A stretch of 64,000 nt of DNA from Planctomycetota bacterium (lineage in GTDB: Bacteria > Planctomycetota > UBA8742 > UBA2392): positions 806,001 to 870,000 of the forward strand of contig JACKID010000001.1 of assembly GCA_020638675.1 (NCBI GenBank), given 5' to 3'. The notes below the pieces were generated by a model that saw nothing but the letters and a program-made list of their open reading frames with translations, did not search any database and was not told the origin of the DNA. A program made the translations under genes and the position numbers. This document shows positions 16,040 to 23,513 of this stretch, in pieces (within the stretch, counting starts at the first letter, position 1; each line of letters opens with the position of its first letter).

Positions 16040-16045
16040 TACACT
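16040..16045 (+). promoter_or_regulatory. -10 hexamer TACACT, 6 nt before start
   Basis: GTACACTTGAGGT-ATG: the hexamer is 6 nt from the small ORF at 16052; GAGG is also present but too close for normal spacing. Confidence 0.4.
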
Positions 16046-16051
16046 TGAGGT

Positions 16052-16231
16052 ATGCACGTCTACAAAGGCTTCGAGAACCATGTCCTGAACCTGCCCAAGG
16101 GCTACGCGAACGACCGCGTGAACAACATCTGGGGATTGATCTTCCTGCCGTTGCTGATTCCTCTGGCGGTGTTTGTTGTCGTTGCGATCGGCGCGCTTGG
16201 CTACGTGCTCTTCGAATGGATCTTCAAATAG
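16052..16231 (+). CDS. Small membrane protein, 59 residues
   Basis: MHVYKGFENHVLNLPKGY opens a ~27-residue charged/aromatic segment that precedes one strong transmembrane helix (WGLIFLPLLIPLAVFVVVAIGAL) and a short tail EWIFK. Initiation signals are as described for the hexamer at 16040. No family recognised. The palindromic element at 16241 begins 9 nt after its stop, the same gene-element arrangement as elsewhere in this region. Confidence 0.6.
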   Translation: MHVYKGFENHVLNLPKGYANDRVNNIWGLIFLPLLIPLAVFVVVAIGALGYVLFEWIFK

Positions 16232-16240
16232 GGCTTGCAT

Positions 16241-16334
16241 GTGGCATTCGCATCTTGCGAATGGGTGGCACGCGCTTCCAGCGCGTGCGGCGGCTGGAAG
16301 CCGCCGGTACTCATTCGCTGGAAGCGAATGCCAC
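16241..16334. repeat. Composite palindromic element 5
   Basis: Terminal inverted repeat GTGGCATTCGC / GCGAATGCCAC (16241-16251, 16324-16334). Inner hairpins: CATTCGC-ATCTT-GCGAATG, CACGCGC-TTCCA-GCGCGTG, GGCGGC-TGGAA-GCCGCC, CATTCGC-TGGAA-GCGAATG. Confidence 0.85.
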
Positions 16335-16404
16335 TCCGGCCTGATCGCCCGGGGTGTGTCGCATGCCCTTGTAAGCTTTCGGTAACTCTTACGGAGGCTT
16401 ACTG

Positions 16405-16797
16405 ATGACTACTTCGGAATCTACCTACGGTATCAGCGACGATGACGCGGTGGCGACGCTGCAACTGGCTGTCGACATCGTGCAGGACGTGCTGGGGCAG
16501 GTACAGCTTGCCCTCAAGATGGCGCACGTCGACGACGCCAACTACCTGCACCAGGCCGAGATGCACGCCCAGCGCCTGCGGGCCGAGCGCATGGGCGTGA
16601 AGGAGGGCGAGCGCGCGATCCTGAAGGCGCACCCGCTGTTCGGGCTCTGGAAGACCGCGCTGAAGGCGGGCGCGCAGATCGAGCGCCTGCTGTCGGTCAC
16701 CAACCCCGGGCTGTTCACGCGGCGCACCATCGCGATTGACGCGGCGCGCGAGCTGAAGCAGGCGCGGCAGCTCGAGGCCACGACCAGCGCGAGTTAG
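16405..16797 (+). CDS. Hypothetical helical protein
   Basis: 130 residues with a strong GGAGG site 8 nt before the ATG. Acidic N-terminus, then long amphipathic helices with many Ala/Leu/Gln (VDIVQDVLGQVQLALKM, QRLRAERMGVKEGERAI, ELKQARQLEATT). Cytoplasmic by sequence. No motif or family recognised. Confidence 0.7.
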   Translation: MTTSESTYGISDDDAVATLQLAVDIVQDVLGQVQLALKMAHVDDANYLHQAEMHAQRLRAERMGVKEGERAILKAHPLFGLWKTALKAGAQIERLLSVTNPGLFTRRTIAIDAARELKQARQLEATTSAS

Positions 16798-16808
16798 TCG
16801 TGTCGGTT

Positions 16809-16840
16809 GATCCGCCCCGCGCTGTCGCACGGGGCGGGTC
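16809..16840. terminator. Hairpin between convergent genes
   Basis: GATCCGCCCCG pairs with CGGGGCGGGTC (one mismatch), 10-nt loop. It could serve both the gene at 16405 and the DinB gene ending at 16897. Confidence 0.45.
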
Positions 16841-16896
16841 GGAAAAAGTGACGGCGATCAAGCGAAGCCCGTTTTTTTCGAACGCCGGAAAAGGGT

Positions 16897-17379
16897 TCAG
16901 GCACCTTCGGGGCCGGACCCCTTTTCCTGCACGAGCGGGCTGAGGTAGAGGTCGAGGTCGGTTGGCTCGTACCCGGCCTGGCGCTGTGCCATGGCAACCT
17001 GTCCGCGATGGTGGGCCGAGTGCAACAGCACGTGCGTGAGCATGACCCGGCGCGTGAGCGTGTACGGGTTGCCGAAGCTGTCGTGGAAGGTGACCTGCGC
17101 GTCTAGGTCGGCGGGCGTCGCGGCGTTGAGCCACGCGCGCCAGTCGGCGCTGACGTGCTCGTGCAACGCGCGGCAGCCGGCGGCGTCGAGGCGGCGGAAG
17201 AACTTGCGTCCTTCGGTCGATTCGTTCTTCACGCGCAGCAGCCAGATCTCGCGCGCGGCCAGCAGGTGCGCCATGGCTTTCAACGCGGCCGGGGCGGCAG
17301 CTTTGATGAGCCCGTCCAGGTGGCCGGCGTTGGCCCAGTCGTCGTACTCGAACAGCTTGCGGAAGTAGGGCAGGTCCAT
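16897..17379 (-). CDS. DinB family protein
   Basis: 160 residues from the ATG at 17379, which overlaps the TGA of the PPK2 gene by one base (TGATG), implying translational coupling. DinB landmarks: FEYDDWANAGHLDGL near the start, HLLAAREIWLLRV, and THVLLHSAHHRGQVAMAQRQ, which carries the two C-terminal metal-binding His. Probable metal-dependent small-molecule thiol enzyme or unknown. Confidence 0.85.
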   Translation of the reverse strand: MDLPYFRKLFEYDDWANAGHLDGLIKAAAPAALKAMAHLLAAREIWLLRVKNESTEGRKFFRRLDAAGCRALHEHVSADWRAWLNAATPADLDAQVTFHDSFGNPYTLTRRVMLTHVLLHSAHHRGQVAMAQRQAGYEPTDLDLYLSPLVQEKGSGPEGA

Positions 17380-18134
17380 CAGTCGCTCAACTCGCGCCAG
17401 CCCTCGGGCAGCTTGACTTCGCAACCCAGTTGCTTCGACAGCTGCTTCACGGCCGACTCGCACACGTTTACGCGGGCGTACCACTTGCGAACCGCGGGTA
17501 CCACGTGCCAAGGCGCGTTGGACGGGCTGGTCTTGGCGAGCATGTCTTCGATGGCCTTGGCGTATTCGTTCCAGCGCTCGCGGTTGCGCCAGTCTTCCTT
17601 GGTGATCTTCCAGTGCTTGAACGGGTTCTGCTCGCGCTCCTTGAAACGCTTGAGCTGCTCTTCGGGCGAGATGTGCAGGAAGAACTTGAGGACGGGCACG
17701 CCGTCGTCGGTCAGCAGTTTTTCAAACGTGTTGATCTCGTCGTAGGCGCGCTTCCACTCGGACTTCTTTGCGAACCCCTCGACGCGCTCGACCAGCACGC
17801 GCCCGTACCAACTGCGGTCGAAGATGCAGACGCGCCCCGGCCCGGGGAAGCGCTTCCAGAAGCGCTGCAGGTAGTGGACCTGTTTTTCGTCGGGCGTCGG
17901 CGCGGCGATCGGGTGGACGACGTAGCCGCGCGGGTCAAGGCACTCGATCACGCGGCGGATGCTTCCGCCCTTGCCGGCGGCGTCCCAGCCTTCGAACAGC
18001 AGCAGCGCCTCGCGCTTGTGCTCATACATGAAGCGCTGGATCATCAGGAGTTGGAGCTGCGCCTTCTGCAGGCGCTTCTTGTACTCCTTCTTGCCCGAGA
18101 GCTCCGCGCCCAGGTCAACGTCTTTCAGCTTCAT
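17379..18134 (-). CDS. ppk2: Polyphosphate kinase 2 family protein
   Basis: 251 residues from an ATG with GGGAGG upstream. Walker A FEGWDAAGKGG (~residues 48-58) and Walker B VCIFDRSWYGRVLVERV are diagnostic of PPK2. These soluble enzymes use polyphosphate to phosphorylate nucleotides (ADP/GDP, or AMP in some classes); the subclass cannot be set by eye. It is coupled to a DinB gene downstream and divergent from an SRPBCC gene. Confidence 0.92.
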   Translation of the reverse strand: MKLKDVDLGAELSGKKEYKKRLQKAQLQLLMIQRFMYEHKREALLLFEGWDAAGKGGSIRRVIECLDPRGYVVHPIAAPTPDEKQVHYLQRFWKRFPGPGRVCIFDRSWYGRVLVERVEGFAKKSEWKRAYDEINTFEKLLTDDGVPVLKFFLHISPEEQLKRFKEREQNPFKHWKITKEDWRNRERWNEYAKAIEDMLAKTSPSNAPWHVVPAVRKWYARVNVCESAVKQLSKQLGCEVKLPEGWRELSD

Positions 18135-18155
18135 GGTGGCCTCCCTGCTCGAATG

Positions 18156-18161
18156 TATACT
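18156..18161 (+). promoter_or_regulatory. -10 hexamer TATACT
   Basis: 16 nt before the ATG at 18178 in the short divergent region between ppk2 and the SRPBCC gene; a short leader is implied. Confidence 0.4.
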
Positions 18162-18177
18162 CACGCCCGAGGGCGCG

Positions 18178-18717
18178 ATGAAGAAGGCAATAAGTGTATT
18201 CGCGATCGGCATCGTCAGCATTTCGCTGCTGACGCTGGTGATTGGGCTGTTCCTGCCCGACCACTGGGAGGCGGAAAGCACGGCCATCATCGACGCACCC
18301 GCTGACCAGTTGCTGCCGCGCGTCAACTCGTTCAAAGAGTGGGAGAGCTGGGCCACCTTCGAGATGCGCAAGGCCGACCCGAGCCTCGAGGTCACCTACA
18401 GCGGCCCGGACAGCGGCAAGGGCGCGACCTTCAGCTGGACCGGCGAGCGCATGGGCACCGGGCGCCTGACGATCACCAAAGTGGAAGAGCGGACGGTGTA
18501 CTACGAGTCGGCGATTCAGTCGGAGACGCCCAACGGGCAAGGCTGGATCAAGCTGGAGCACACGTCGGAAGGCACGCGCGTCACCTGGCACGATGAGGGC
18601 AAGCTGCCGCCCGTCTACGGCGGCTACTTCGCGGCGACGATCGAGCAGAACCTCAAAACCCAGTTCAGCGCCGCGCTGGCCAAGCTGAAAGAAACCAGTG
18701 AGCAACCCGAGGATTGA
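18178..18717 (+). CDS. SRPBCC (polyketide-cyclase-like) protein with N-terminal anchor
   Basis: 179 residues. Residues 1-26 form a transmembrane anchor (ISVFAIGIVSISLLTLVIGLF). The rest has the START/SRPBCC pattern: AESTAIIDAPADQLLPRVNSFKEWESWATFE, then beta strands and a long C-terminal helix (YFAATIEQNLKTQFSAALAKLK). This fold binds hydrophobic ligands. The last 20 bp overlap the next gene, so the two form an operon. Confidence 0.85.
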   Translation: MKKAISVFAIGIVSISLLTLVIGLFLPDHWEAESTAIIDAPADQLLPRVNSFKEWESWATFEMRKADPSLEVTYSGPDSGKGATFSWTGERMGTGRLTITKVEERTVYYESAIQSETPNGQGWIKLEHTSEGTRVTWHDEGKLPPVYGGYFAATIEQNLKTQFSAALAKLKETSEQPED

Positions 18718-19183
18718 ACTGCTGCTGGTTTCGCTCTCGCGCGCGTTTGAGGGCAAGTCGTGGCACGGCCCGACGCTCAAGGGCACGCTGCGCGGGGTGA
18801 CCCTGAAGACGGCGGGCGCGCGCTACGGCAAGGCGCGCAACTCGATCCGCGACCTCGTGTATCACTGCGCCTACTGGAAATACATCGTGCGCGGCTGGGT
18901 GAATGAGGCGGCCGGCAAGGATCGCGGCCCGAAGTTCCCGCGCAGCCCGGCCAACTTTCCCGACCCGGAAGAGAAGCTGACCGAGAAACAGTGGAAGGCC
19001 GACCGGCAGACGCTGAACCAGCAGCACAGGCTGCTCGTGGCGGCGGTCAAGGCGCTGCCGCCTGGCAAGCTGGATCGCAGCGGTATTCCGGGTGCGCCGA
19101 CGTTTCAGGATTTGATCCTCGGCGTCGCCGCGCACGACCTGTACCACGCGGGGCAGATCTCGCTGCTGAAGCGTCTTGGATAA
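18698..19183 (+). CDS. DinB family protein
   Basis: 161 residues from a GTG at 18698, inside the end of the SRPBCC gene. DinB features: IRDLVYHCAYWKYIVRGWV (first conserved His) and VAAHDLYHAGQISLLKRLG (C-terminal metal-binding His pair). This is the fourth DinB-like gene within 7 kb; it is not a close copy of the others. Confidence 0.85.
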   Translation: MSNPRIELLLVSLSRAFEGKSWHGPTLKGTLRGVTLKTAGARYGKARNSIRDLVYHCAYWKYIVRGWVNEAAGKDRGPKFPRSPANFPDPEEKLTEKQWKADRQTLNQQHRLLVAAVKALPPGKLDRSGIPGAPTFQDLILGVAAHDLYHAGQISLLKRLG

Positions 19184-19256
19184 TTCCTGTAACGGCTCAT
19201 GCGCAGGCTCCGTAACGGTGGGCATGAACCCCTTGCCCCGAACCCGGAGAATATCG

Positions 19257-19766
19257 ATGCGCGTGTTCCTGATGATCGCCGTGATGGCCCTGGTGTCTGC
19301 GCCGCTGCTTGCGCAGGAGTCTGAGTCGAAGAGCGAGTCCAAGAGTGAAAGCAAGTCCAGCTCGGCCAAAGCTGAGGTGAAAGTCGTAGGCGCCAAGGGC
19401 GTGCGCGTCGTGAAGACCGCCAAGGCCTGCGGCGAAGATGAGGGCGAAGATTGCGAGGCTGAAGCTGAGATCAAGCTGCCCGCGGGCGTGCAGAAAGTGG
19501 TCGATGCCATCCGCGAGAAGATGAACGCGGCCGACGAGATCGACATCGAGGCGGAAGTCGACGGCTACACCATCCACGCCACGAAGCTGACGAAGGAAGA
19601 CGGCAACGTCGAGGAATCGCTCGACATCAGCCACAGCGAAGAAGGCGCCGAGGAAGTGAAGATCGAGGATCTGCCGGAAGACATCCGCAAGATCGTCGAG
19701 GCCGCCATCGAAGAGTGCAAGAAGGCCGCCGAGGCTGAGGCCAAGAAGACCGAAGGCAGCAAGTAA
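19257..19766 (+). CDS. Secreted Lys/Glu-rich protein
   Basis: 169 residues with GGAGA upstream. Signal peptide 1-19 (cut after LLAQ), then a Ser/Glu/Lys repeat (SESKSESKSESKS), a single CGEDEGEDC pair that could form a disulfide, and charged alpha/beta sequence ending in a Lys/Glu helix. No family recognised; it may be a small periplasmic or calcium-binding protein. Confidence 0.7.
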   Translation: MRVFLMIAVMALVSAPLLAQESESKSESKSESKSSSAKAEVKVVGAKGVRVVKTAKACGEDEGEDCEAEAEIKLPAGVQKVVDAIREKMNAADEIDIEAEVDGYTIHATKLTKEDGNVEESLDISHSEEGAEEVKIEDLPEDIRKIVEAAIEECKKAAEAEAKKTEGSK

Positions 19767-19805
19767 CGAAGCCTGGAGGGGACGGGAGCGGGCGCGAGCT
19801 CGCCC

Positions 19806-20849
19806 CTACTTCAGGTCTTTCAAACCCTTCTTGGCTTCCTTGCGCACGGCTTCGTTCTCGTCGTTCAGGGCTTGCTCGAGGTACGGGCGCGCGGACTCCA
19901 GTTTCATGCGGCGCAGTTGCTTCACGGCCTCGCGGCGCTCGGTCGCGTCGCTGCTGAGCAGACGCCCGCCGAGCGTCGGCACCCAGCTCTCGGCCGCGTT
20001 TGTATCCCCGATGCGTCGCAGTGCGACCGCGGCTTCAATCGCGACGCGCTCATCCTCATGCCGCGTCAGCAACTGCAGGTCGCGCGTTGCGGGTTCATAC
20101 TTCAGGTCGCCGAGCGAATCCGCGGCTTTGCGCAGCACCTTGGCGTCGGCATCCGCGAGCATACTGACCAGCAATGGCCCGGCCTGCTCGGCGGGCAGCT
20201 TGCCGAGCGCCGCCGCGACTTCCGCGCGCACGCCGGGCGCTTCGTCGGTTGCGGCCTCCTGGAGCACCGGCAGGAACTCGGCCATCCCCAGTTTGCCCAG
20301 AGCTTCCAGCACGTCTTCGCGTACCTCCGGGTCGGTCGATTTCAGCGCCGCCAGCAGCGCTTCCTTGGCCGAGTCGTCACCTTGCTGTGCGAGCGCCGCC
20401 AGCAGCCCGGCCGCTTCGCGTCGCTTGTCGCTGTCGCTCCCGGTCAGGTCGGACTTGTTCTGCTCGAGCAGGTTGCGCGCCGCCTCCGTGTCCTTGTCGC
20501 GCTCGGCCAGGATGGCCTCAATGCGCTTCTGCAGCTCGGCTTCGCTGGCGGCGTTGTCCTCCTGCTCTGACTCTTCCTCTATTACTGTGCGCGACGGGGC
20601 GGGGACTTCCGGCTCCGACCTGGCGGGCGCGTGCGCAGGGCGATTGCGCAGCACGGACAGCTCATCTTTCACTTTCGCAAGCTCGTCTTCAAGCTGCGCC
20701 ACACGGTCCTGTGTCGCCGAGTCATCCAGGGGCGCGGCAACCGGCGCCGGGCGCGGCTCTTCGCGCATGGTCGTGTAGATGCCGTAGGCTACGGCAGCCG
20801 AAAGCAGGCTGCAGGCTAGGCACAGGAACGCGACAGCGGCGGGCTTCAT
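19806..20849 (-). CDS. Exported HEAT-repeat protein B
   Basis: 347 residues: an N-terminal signal/anchor (MKPAAVAFLCLACSLLSAAVAYGIY), a Pro-rich and coiled-coil segment (~40-150), then HEAT repeats (~155-345), for example EALLAALKSTDPEVREDVLEAL, VRAEVAAALGKLPAEQAGPLL. It probably provides a protein-binding scaffold in the periplasm. It lies 45 bp downstream of a close paralogue, in one operon. Confidence 0.85.
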   Translation of the reverse strand: MKPAAVAFLCLACSLLSAAVAYGIYTTMREEPRPAPVAAPLDDSATQDRVAQLEDELAKVKDELSVLRNRPAHAPARSEPEVPAPSRTVIEEESEQEDNAASEAELQKRIEAILAERDKDTEAARNLLEQNKSDLTGSDSDKRREAAGLLAALAQQGDDSAKEALLAALKSTDPEVREDVLEALGKLGMAEFLPVLQEAATDEAPGVRAEVAAALGKLPAEQAGPLLVSMLADADAKVLRKAADSLGDLKYEPATRDLQLLTRHEDERVAIEAAVALRRIGDTNAAESWVPTLGGRLLSSDATERREAVKQLRRMKLESARPYLEQALNDENEAVRKEAKKGLKDLK

Positions 20850-20894
20850 CCCATGAGTCTGCCCGCCGCCGCGCGTGTTGCCAACGAAAACCTG

Positions 20895-21917
20895 CTACTC
20901 GTCGAGTTCCTGAAGCGCGCGCTCGGCTTCACGGCGTACGCGCCAGTCGGAGTCCTGCTTGGCCTGCTCGAGATACGTGCGCGTGCTCTCGAGCCCCATC
21001 TCGCGCATGTAGCGGACGGCGCGCCGGCGCTCACCGGCGTCGTCGTTGCTCAGGCGTGCGCCCAGCGTCGGCACCCAGTTCTCGGCCGCGCTGGAATCGC
21101 CGCAGGAGTTCAGCGCAATGGCGGCGCTCAGCGCGACCTCTTCGTTCTCGTGGCGGCTCAGCGGCAGCAGGTCGTTGATCGCCGCCTTGTACTCAAGGCT
21201 GCCCAGCACTTCGATTGCGCCGATCAGCACGTCCGGCTCGCTGTCACCCAGCATGCCAACCAGCAGCGGGCCGGCCTGGTCCGCGGGCATGCTCTCGAGT
21301 GTTTGGGTGATCTCCTCACGAACGTCTGGTGCGGGGTCGTTCATCAGGGCCTTCAAGTCCGGCAAGAACTCGACCAGACCGGTGCCGTTCAGGGCCTCGA
21401 TGGCCCATTCGCGCACGTCGGCGTCTTCCGACTTCATGGCGTCGCGCAGCGCCTGCTTGGCCGCCTCGTTTCCCTTGGCCGCTTCCTTGCCCAGGTACGC
21501 GGCCGCCGCTTCCTGTTCGCGCCCGTTGCCGTTCTTCAGTTGCTCGACATAGAGCGCCAGCTCGGCCGCCTCGCGCTTCTCAATCTCCGCCAGGCGCTCG
21601 GACAACTCGTTGACTCTCTCCGGGTCGAGTTTTTCGTCCACCTTGGCGTTGACCTTCTCGCGCGACTCGCTGGTGGACTTGCCGTCTTTCGGGGCAGGCA
21701 GATAGCGGACTTCCGGTTGCAGTTTGCCCAGCTCATCCAGCCGGGCGTGGATGGCGCCAAGCTCGGACTCCAGTTGGGCAATGCGCGCGGATTCATCCTT
21801 CGGCGGCGTAGTGACCGGCTGGGTCGGCTGGGGGCTCAATTGCGTCAGCGCGTACGTCGCGCCCGCGGCAAGAAAGCTGCAGGCAAGGCAAAGCAGCGCG
21901 GTGTGCAGTGGCTTCAT
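20895..21917 (-). CDS. Exported HEAT-repeat protein A
   Basis: 340 residues from the ATG at 21917, preceded by GAGGAGG; an upstream in-frame extension lacks a ribosome site. Same design as its downstream neighbour: N-terminal anchor (MKPLHTALLCLACSFLAAGATYAL), coiled coil (ARIAQLESELGAIHARLDEL), then HEAT repeats ending RTYLEQAKQDSDWRVRREAERAL. The two arose by tandem duplication. Confidence 0.85.
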   Translation of the reverse strand: MKPLHTALLCLACSFLAAGATYALTQLSPQPTQPVTTPPKDESARIAQLESELGAIHARLDELGKLQPEVRYLPAPKDGKSTSESREKVNAKVDEKLDPERVNELSERLAEIEKREAAELALYVEQLKNGNGREQEAAAAYLGKEAAKGNEAAKQALRDAMKSEDADVREWAIEALNGTGLVEFLPDLKALMNDPAPDVREEITQTLESMPADQAGPLLVGMLGDSEPDVLIGAIEVLGSLEYKAAINDLLPLSRHENEEVALSAAIALNSCGDSSAAENWVPTLGARLSNDDAGERRRAVRYMREMGLESTRTYLEQAKQDSDWRVRREAERALQELDE

Positions 21918-22052
21918 CGGAACCTCCTCGGAGACAGCCGGGTACCCTAGCAACCGGAACATGAGCGTCGCATGAGAACCGCCCCCAGTTTGCGGCTTCC
22001 CGGGGAGCTTGCAAGCGAAACCGACGGGCCTGTTGCGTTCCGCCTTGCGAAA

Positions 22053-22058
22053 TACAAT
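22053..22058 (+). promoter_or_regulatory. -10 hexamer TACAAT
   Basis: 20 bp before the ATG at 22078, followed by GGAGG at 22068-22072. No convincing -35. Confidence 0.4.
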
Positions 22059-22077
22059 GCTCGCACCGGAGGCAGAT

Positions 22078-23442
22078 ATGTCTGACGAATTCACCGTTTC
22101 CGCGTTCATTCCCGCGCTTCCGCTGGCCGTCTACCTGGCCTGGCTCGACGGGACCAAACATTCCGAAATGACCGGCGCCGAGGCCCATTGCGAGCCCGCG
22201 CCCGGCGCAGCCTTCGACGCCTGGGACGGCTACATCCACGGCACCAACGTCGAGCTGGAGCCCGGGCGACGCATCGTGCAGCGCTGGCGCACGGCCGAGT
22301 TCCCCGGCGATGCGCCGGACTCGATGGTCGAGATCACGCTCGCGCCCGAGGGCAACGGCACGCGCCTGAATCTTTCGCACACCAACATCCCGCAGGGGCA
22401 GGGGCACCTGTACCAGGAGGGCTGGCAGGACCACTACTTCCGCCCGATGCAGGAGTACTTCGTGCACGCGGGCATCGGCGGCGTGCCGCACGGCGCGCGC
22501 GTGACCGAGGTGATCCGCAAAGTGCAGCTCGGCGAGGCCGCGCCGCTGCCCGAACACGGCGACCAGGCGCGGGAAGAGCCTGCGATGTCCGAAGCCGCGC
22601 CGAGCAGCCACGGCGTGGAGGCCGCGACGCCGCCCGAAGTGGGCGCGCCGGAGCCGGCGGAAGTGGAATCAGCATTCGAGACGGAAAGCGAGCCGGAGCC
22701 CGCGCCAGCCGAGCCGACGCCCAGCGAGCCTGTCAGCAGCAGCGGGTTCGAGCTTGCGGACGACAACGAGGAAGACCACTTCGACACCAGCAAGTCGAAT
22801 GAGCCGACGCAGGGCGAGGACTTCTGGAAGCACCTCGAAGCACCGCCCAAGACTGCGCCGATTGAGAAGACACCGGAGCCGGAAGTCGATGAGGCCACCG
22901 GGCGCAAGCCTGCGCGCCGCAAGTTGCCGGCCGGTGCAGGACGCCCCGCGCGTCGCAGCAAGCCCAAGACCGGGCTACGCCTTGCCGCCCGACCGGGCGG
23001 CAAGGCTGCCGCCAAGAAGTCTGGCGGTAGAAAGGCTCCTTCGAAGAAGAAGACAAAGCCGGCCGCCAAGGGCGCCAAGCCCGCCAAGAAGAAGGCAGCA
23101 GTAAAGAAGAAGGCAGCAACGAAGAAGGCAGCTGCAAAGAAGAAGGCTGCGCCCAAGAAGAAACCTGCTGCCAAGAAGAAGGCCGCACCAAAGAAGAAAC
23201 CTGCTGCGAAGAAAAAGGCTCCTGCGCGCAAGAAGCCCGCTGCAAAGAAGAGGTTGGCGGCCAAGAAGAGGCCGGTAGCGAAGAAGAAGCCCGCTGCAAA
23301 GAGGAACGCGGCGACCAAGAAGAAGCCGGCTAAAAAGAAGAAGCCTGCGGTCAAGAAGAAGGCGCCTGCGAAGAAGAAATTGGCGGCGAAGAAAAAGCCC
23401 GCCGCCAAGAAAAAGCCGGCGCCAAGACGCAAACGCAAATAG
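22078..23442 (+). CDS. SRPBCC/AHSA1-like domain fused to histone-H1-like tail
   Basis: 454 residues. Residues 1-150 are an AHSA1-type SRPBCC domain (LDGTKHSEMTGAEA, WDGYIHGTNVELEPGRRIVQRWR, EGNGTRLNLSHTNIP, GWQDHYFRPMQEYF). Residues 155-275 are acidic and Pro/Glu-rich. Residues 276-454 are Lys/Ala/Pro repeats (KKKPAAKKKAAPKKKPAAKK) like eukaryotic H1 and bacterial H1-like tails. The tail should bind nucleic acid. The acidic middle may shield it. The pairing with a ligand-binding domain is unusual. Confidence 0.88.
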   Translation: MSDEFTVSAFIPALPLAVYLAWLDGTKHSEMTGAEAHCEPAPGAAFDAWDGYIHGTNVELEPGRRIVQRWRTAEFPGDAPDSMVEITLAPEGNGTRLNLSHTNIPQGQGHLYQEGWQDHYFRPMQEYFVHAGIGGVPHGARVTEVIRKVQLGEAAPLPEHGDQAREEPAMSEAAPSSHGVEAATPPEVGAPEPAEVESAFETESEPEPAPAEPTPSEPVSSSGFELADDNEEDHFDTSKSNEPTQGEDFWKHLEAPPKTAPIEKTPEPEVDEATGRKPARRKLPAGAGRPARRSKPKTGLRLAARPGGKAAAKKSGGRKAPSKKKTKPAAKGAKPAKKKAAVKKKAATKKAAAKKKAAPKKKPAAKKKAAPKKKPAAKKKAPARKKPAAKKRLAAKKRPVAKKKPAAKRNAATKKKPAKKKKPAVKKKAPAKKKLAAKKKPAAKKKPAPRRKRK

Positions 23443-23446
23443 ACAC

Positions 23447-23476
23447 CCGGGCGAGGCGACTCGCCCGGTCTCTTTT
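23447..23476 (+). terminator. Rho-independent terminator
   Basis: CCGGGCGAG, loop GCGA, CTCGCCCGG, then TCTCTTTT, just after the H1-like gene. Confidence 0.85.
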
Positions 23477-23501
23477 GGTCGGGTGTGTCGCAGAGATGTG
23501 G

Positions 23502-23507
23502 TAGACT
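23502..23507 (+). promoter_or_regulatory. -10 hexamer TAGACT, 6 nt before start
   Basis: Directly before the ATG at 23514; no ribosome site. Confidence 0.45.
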
Positions 23508-23513
23508 CGCCCC

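Noticed and set aside
11456..16334. CRISPR-like array from the repeated palindromes
   Set aside because: Spacing is irregular, units are not direct repeats of constant sequence, and no cas gene is present.
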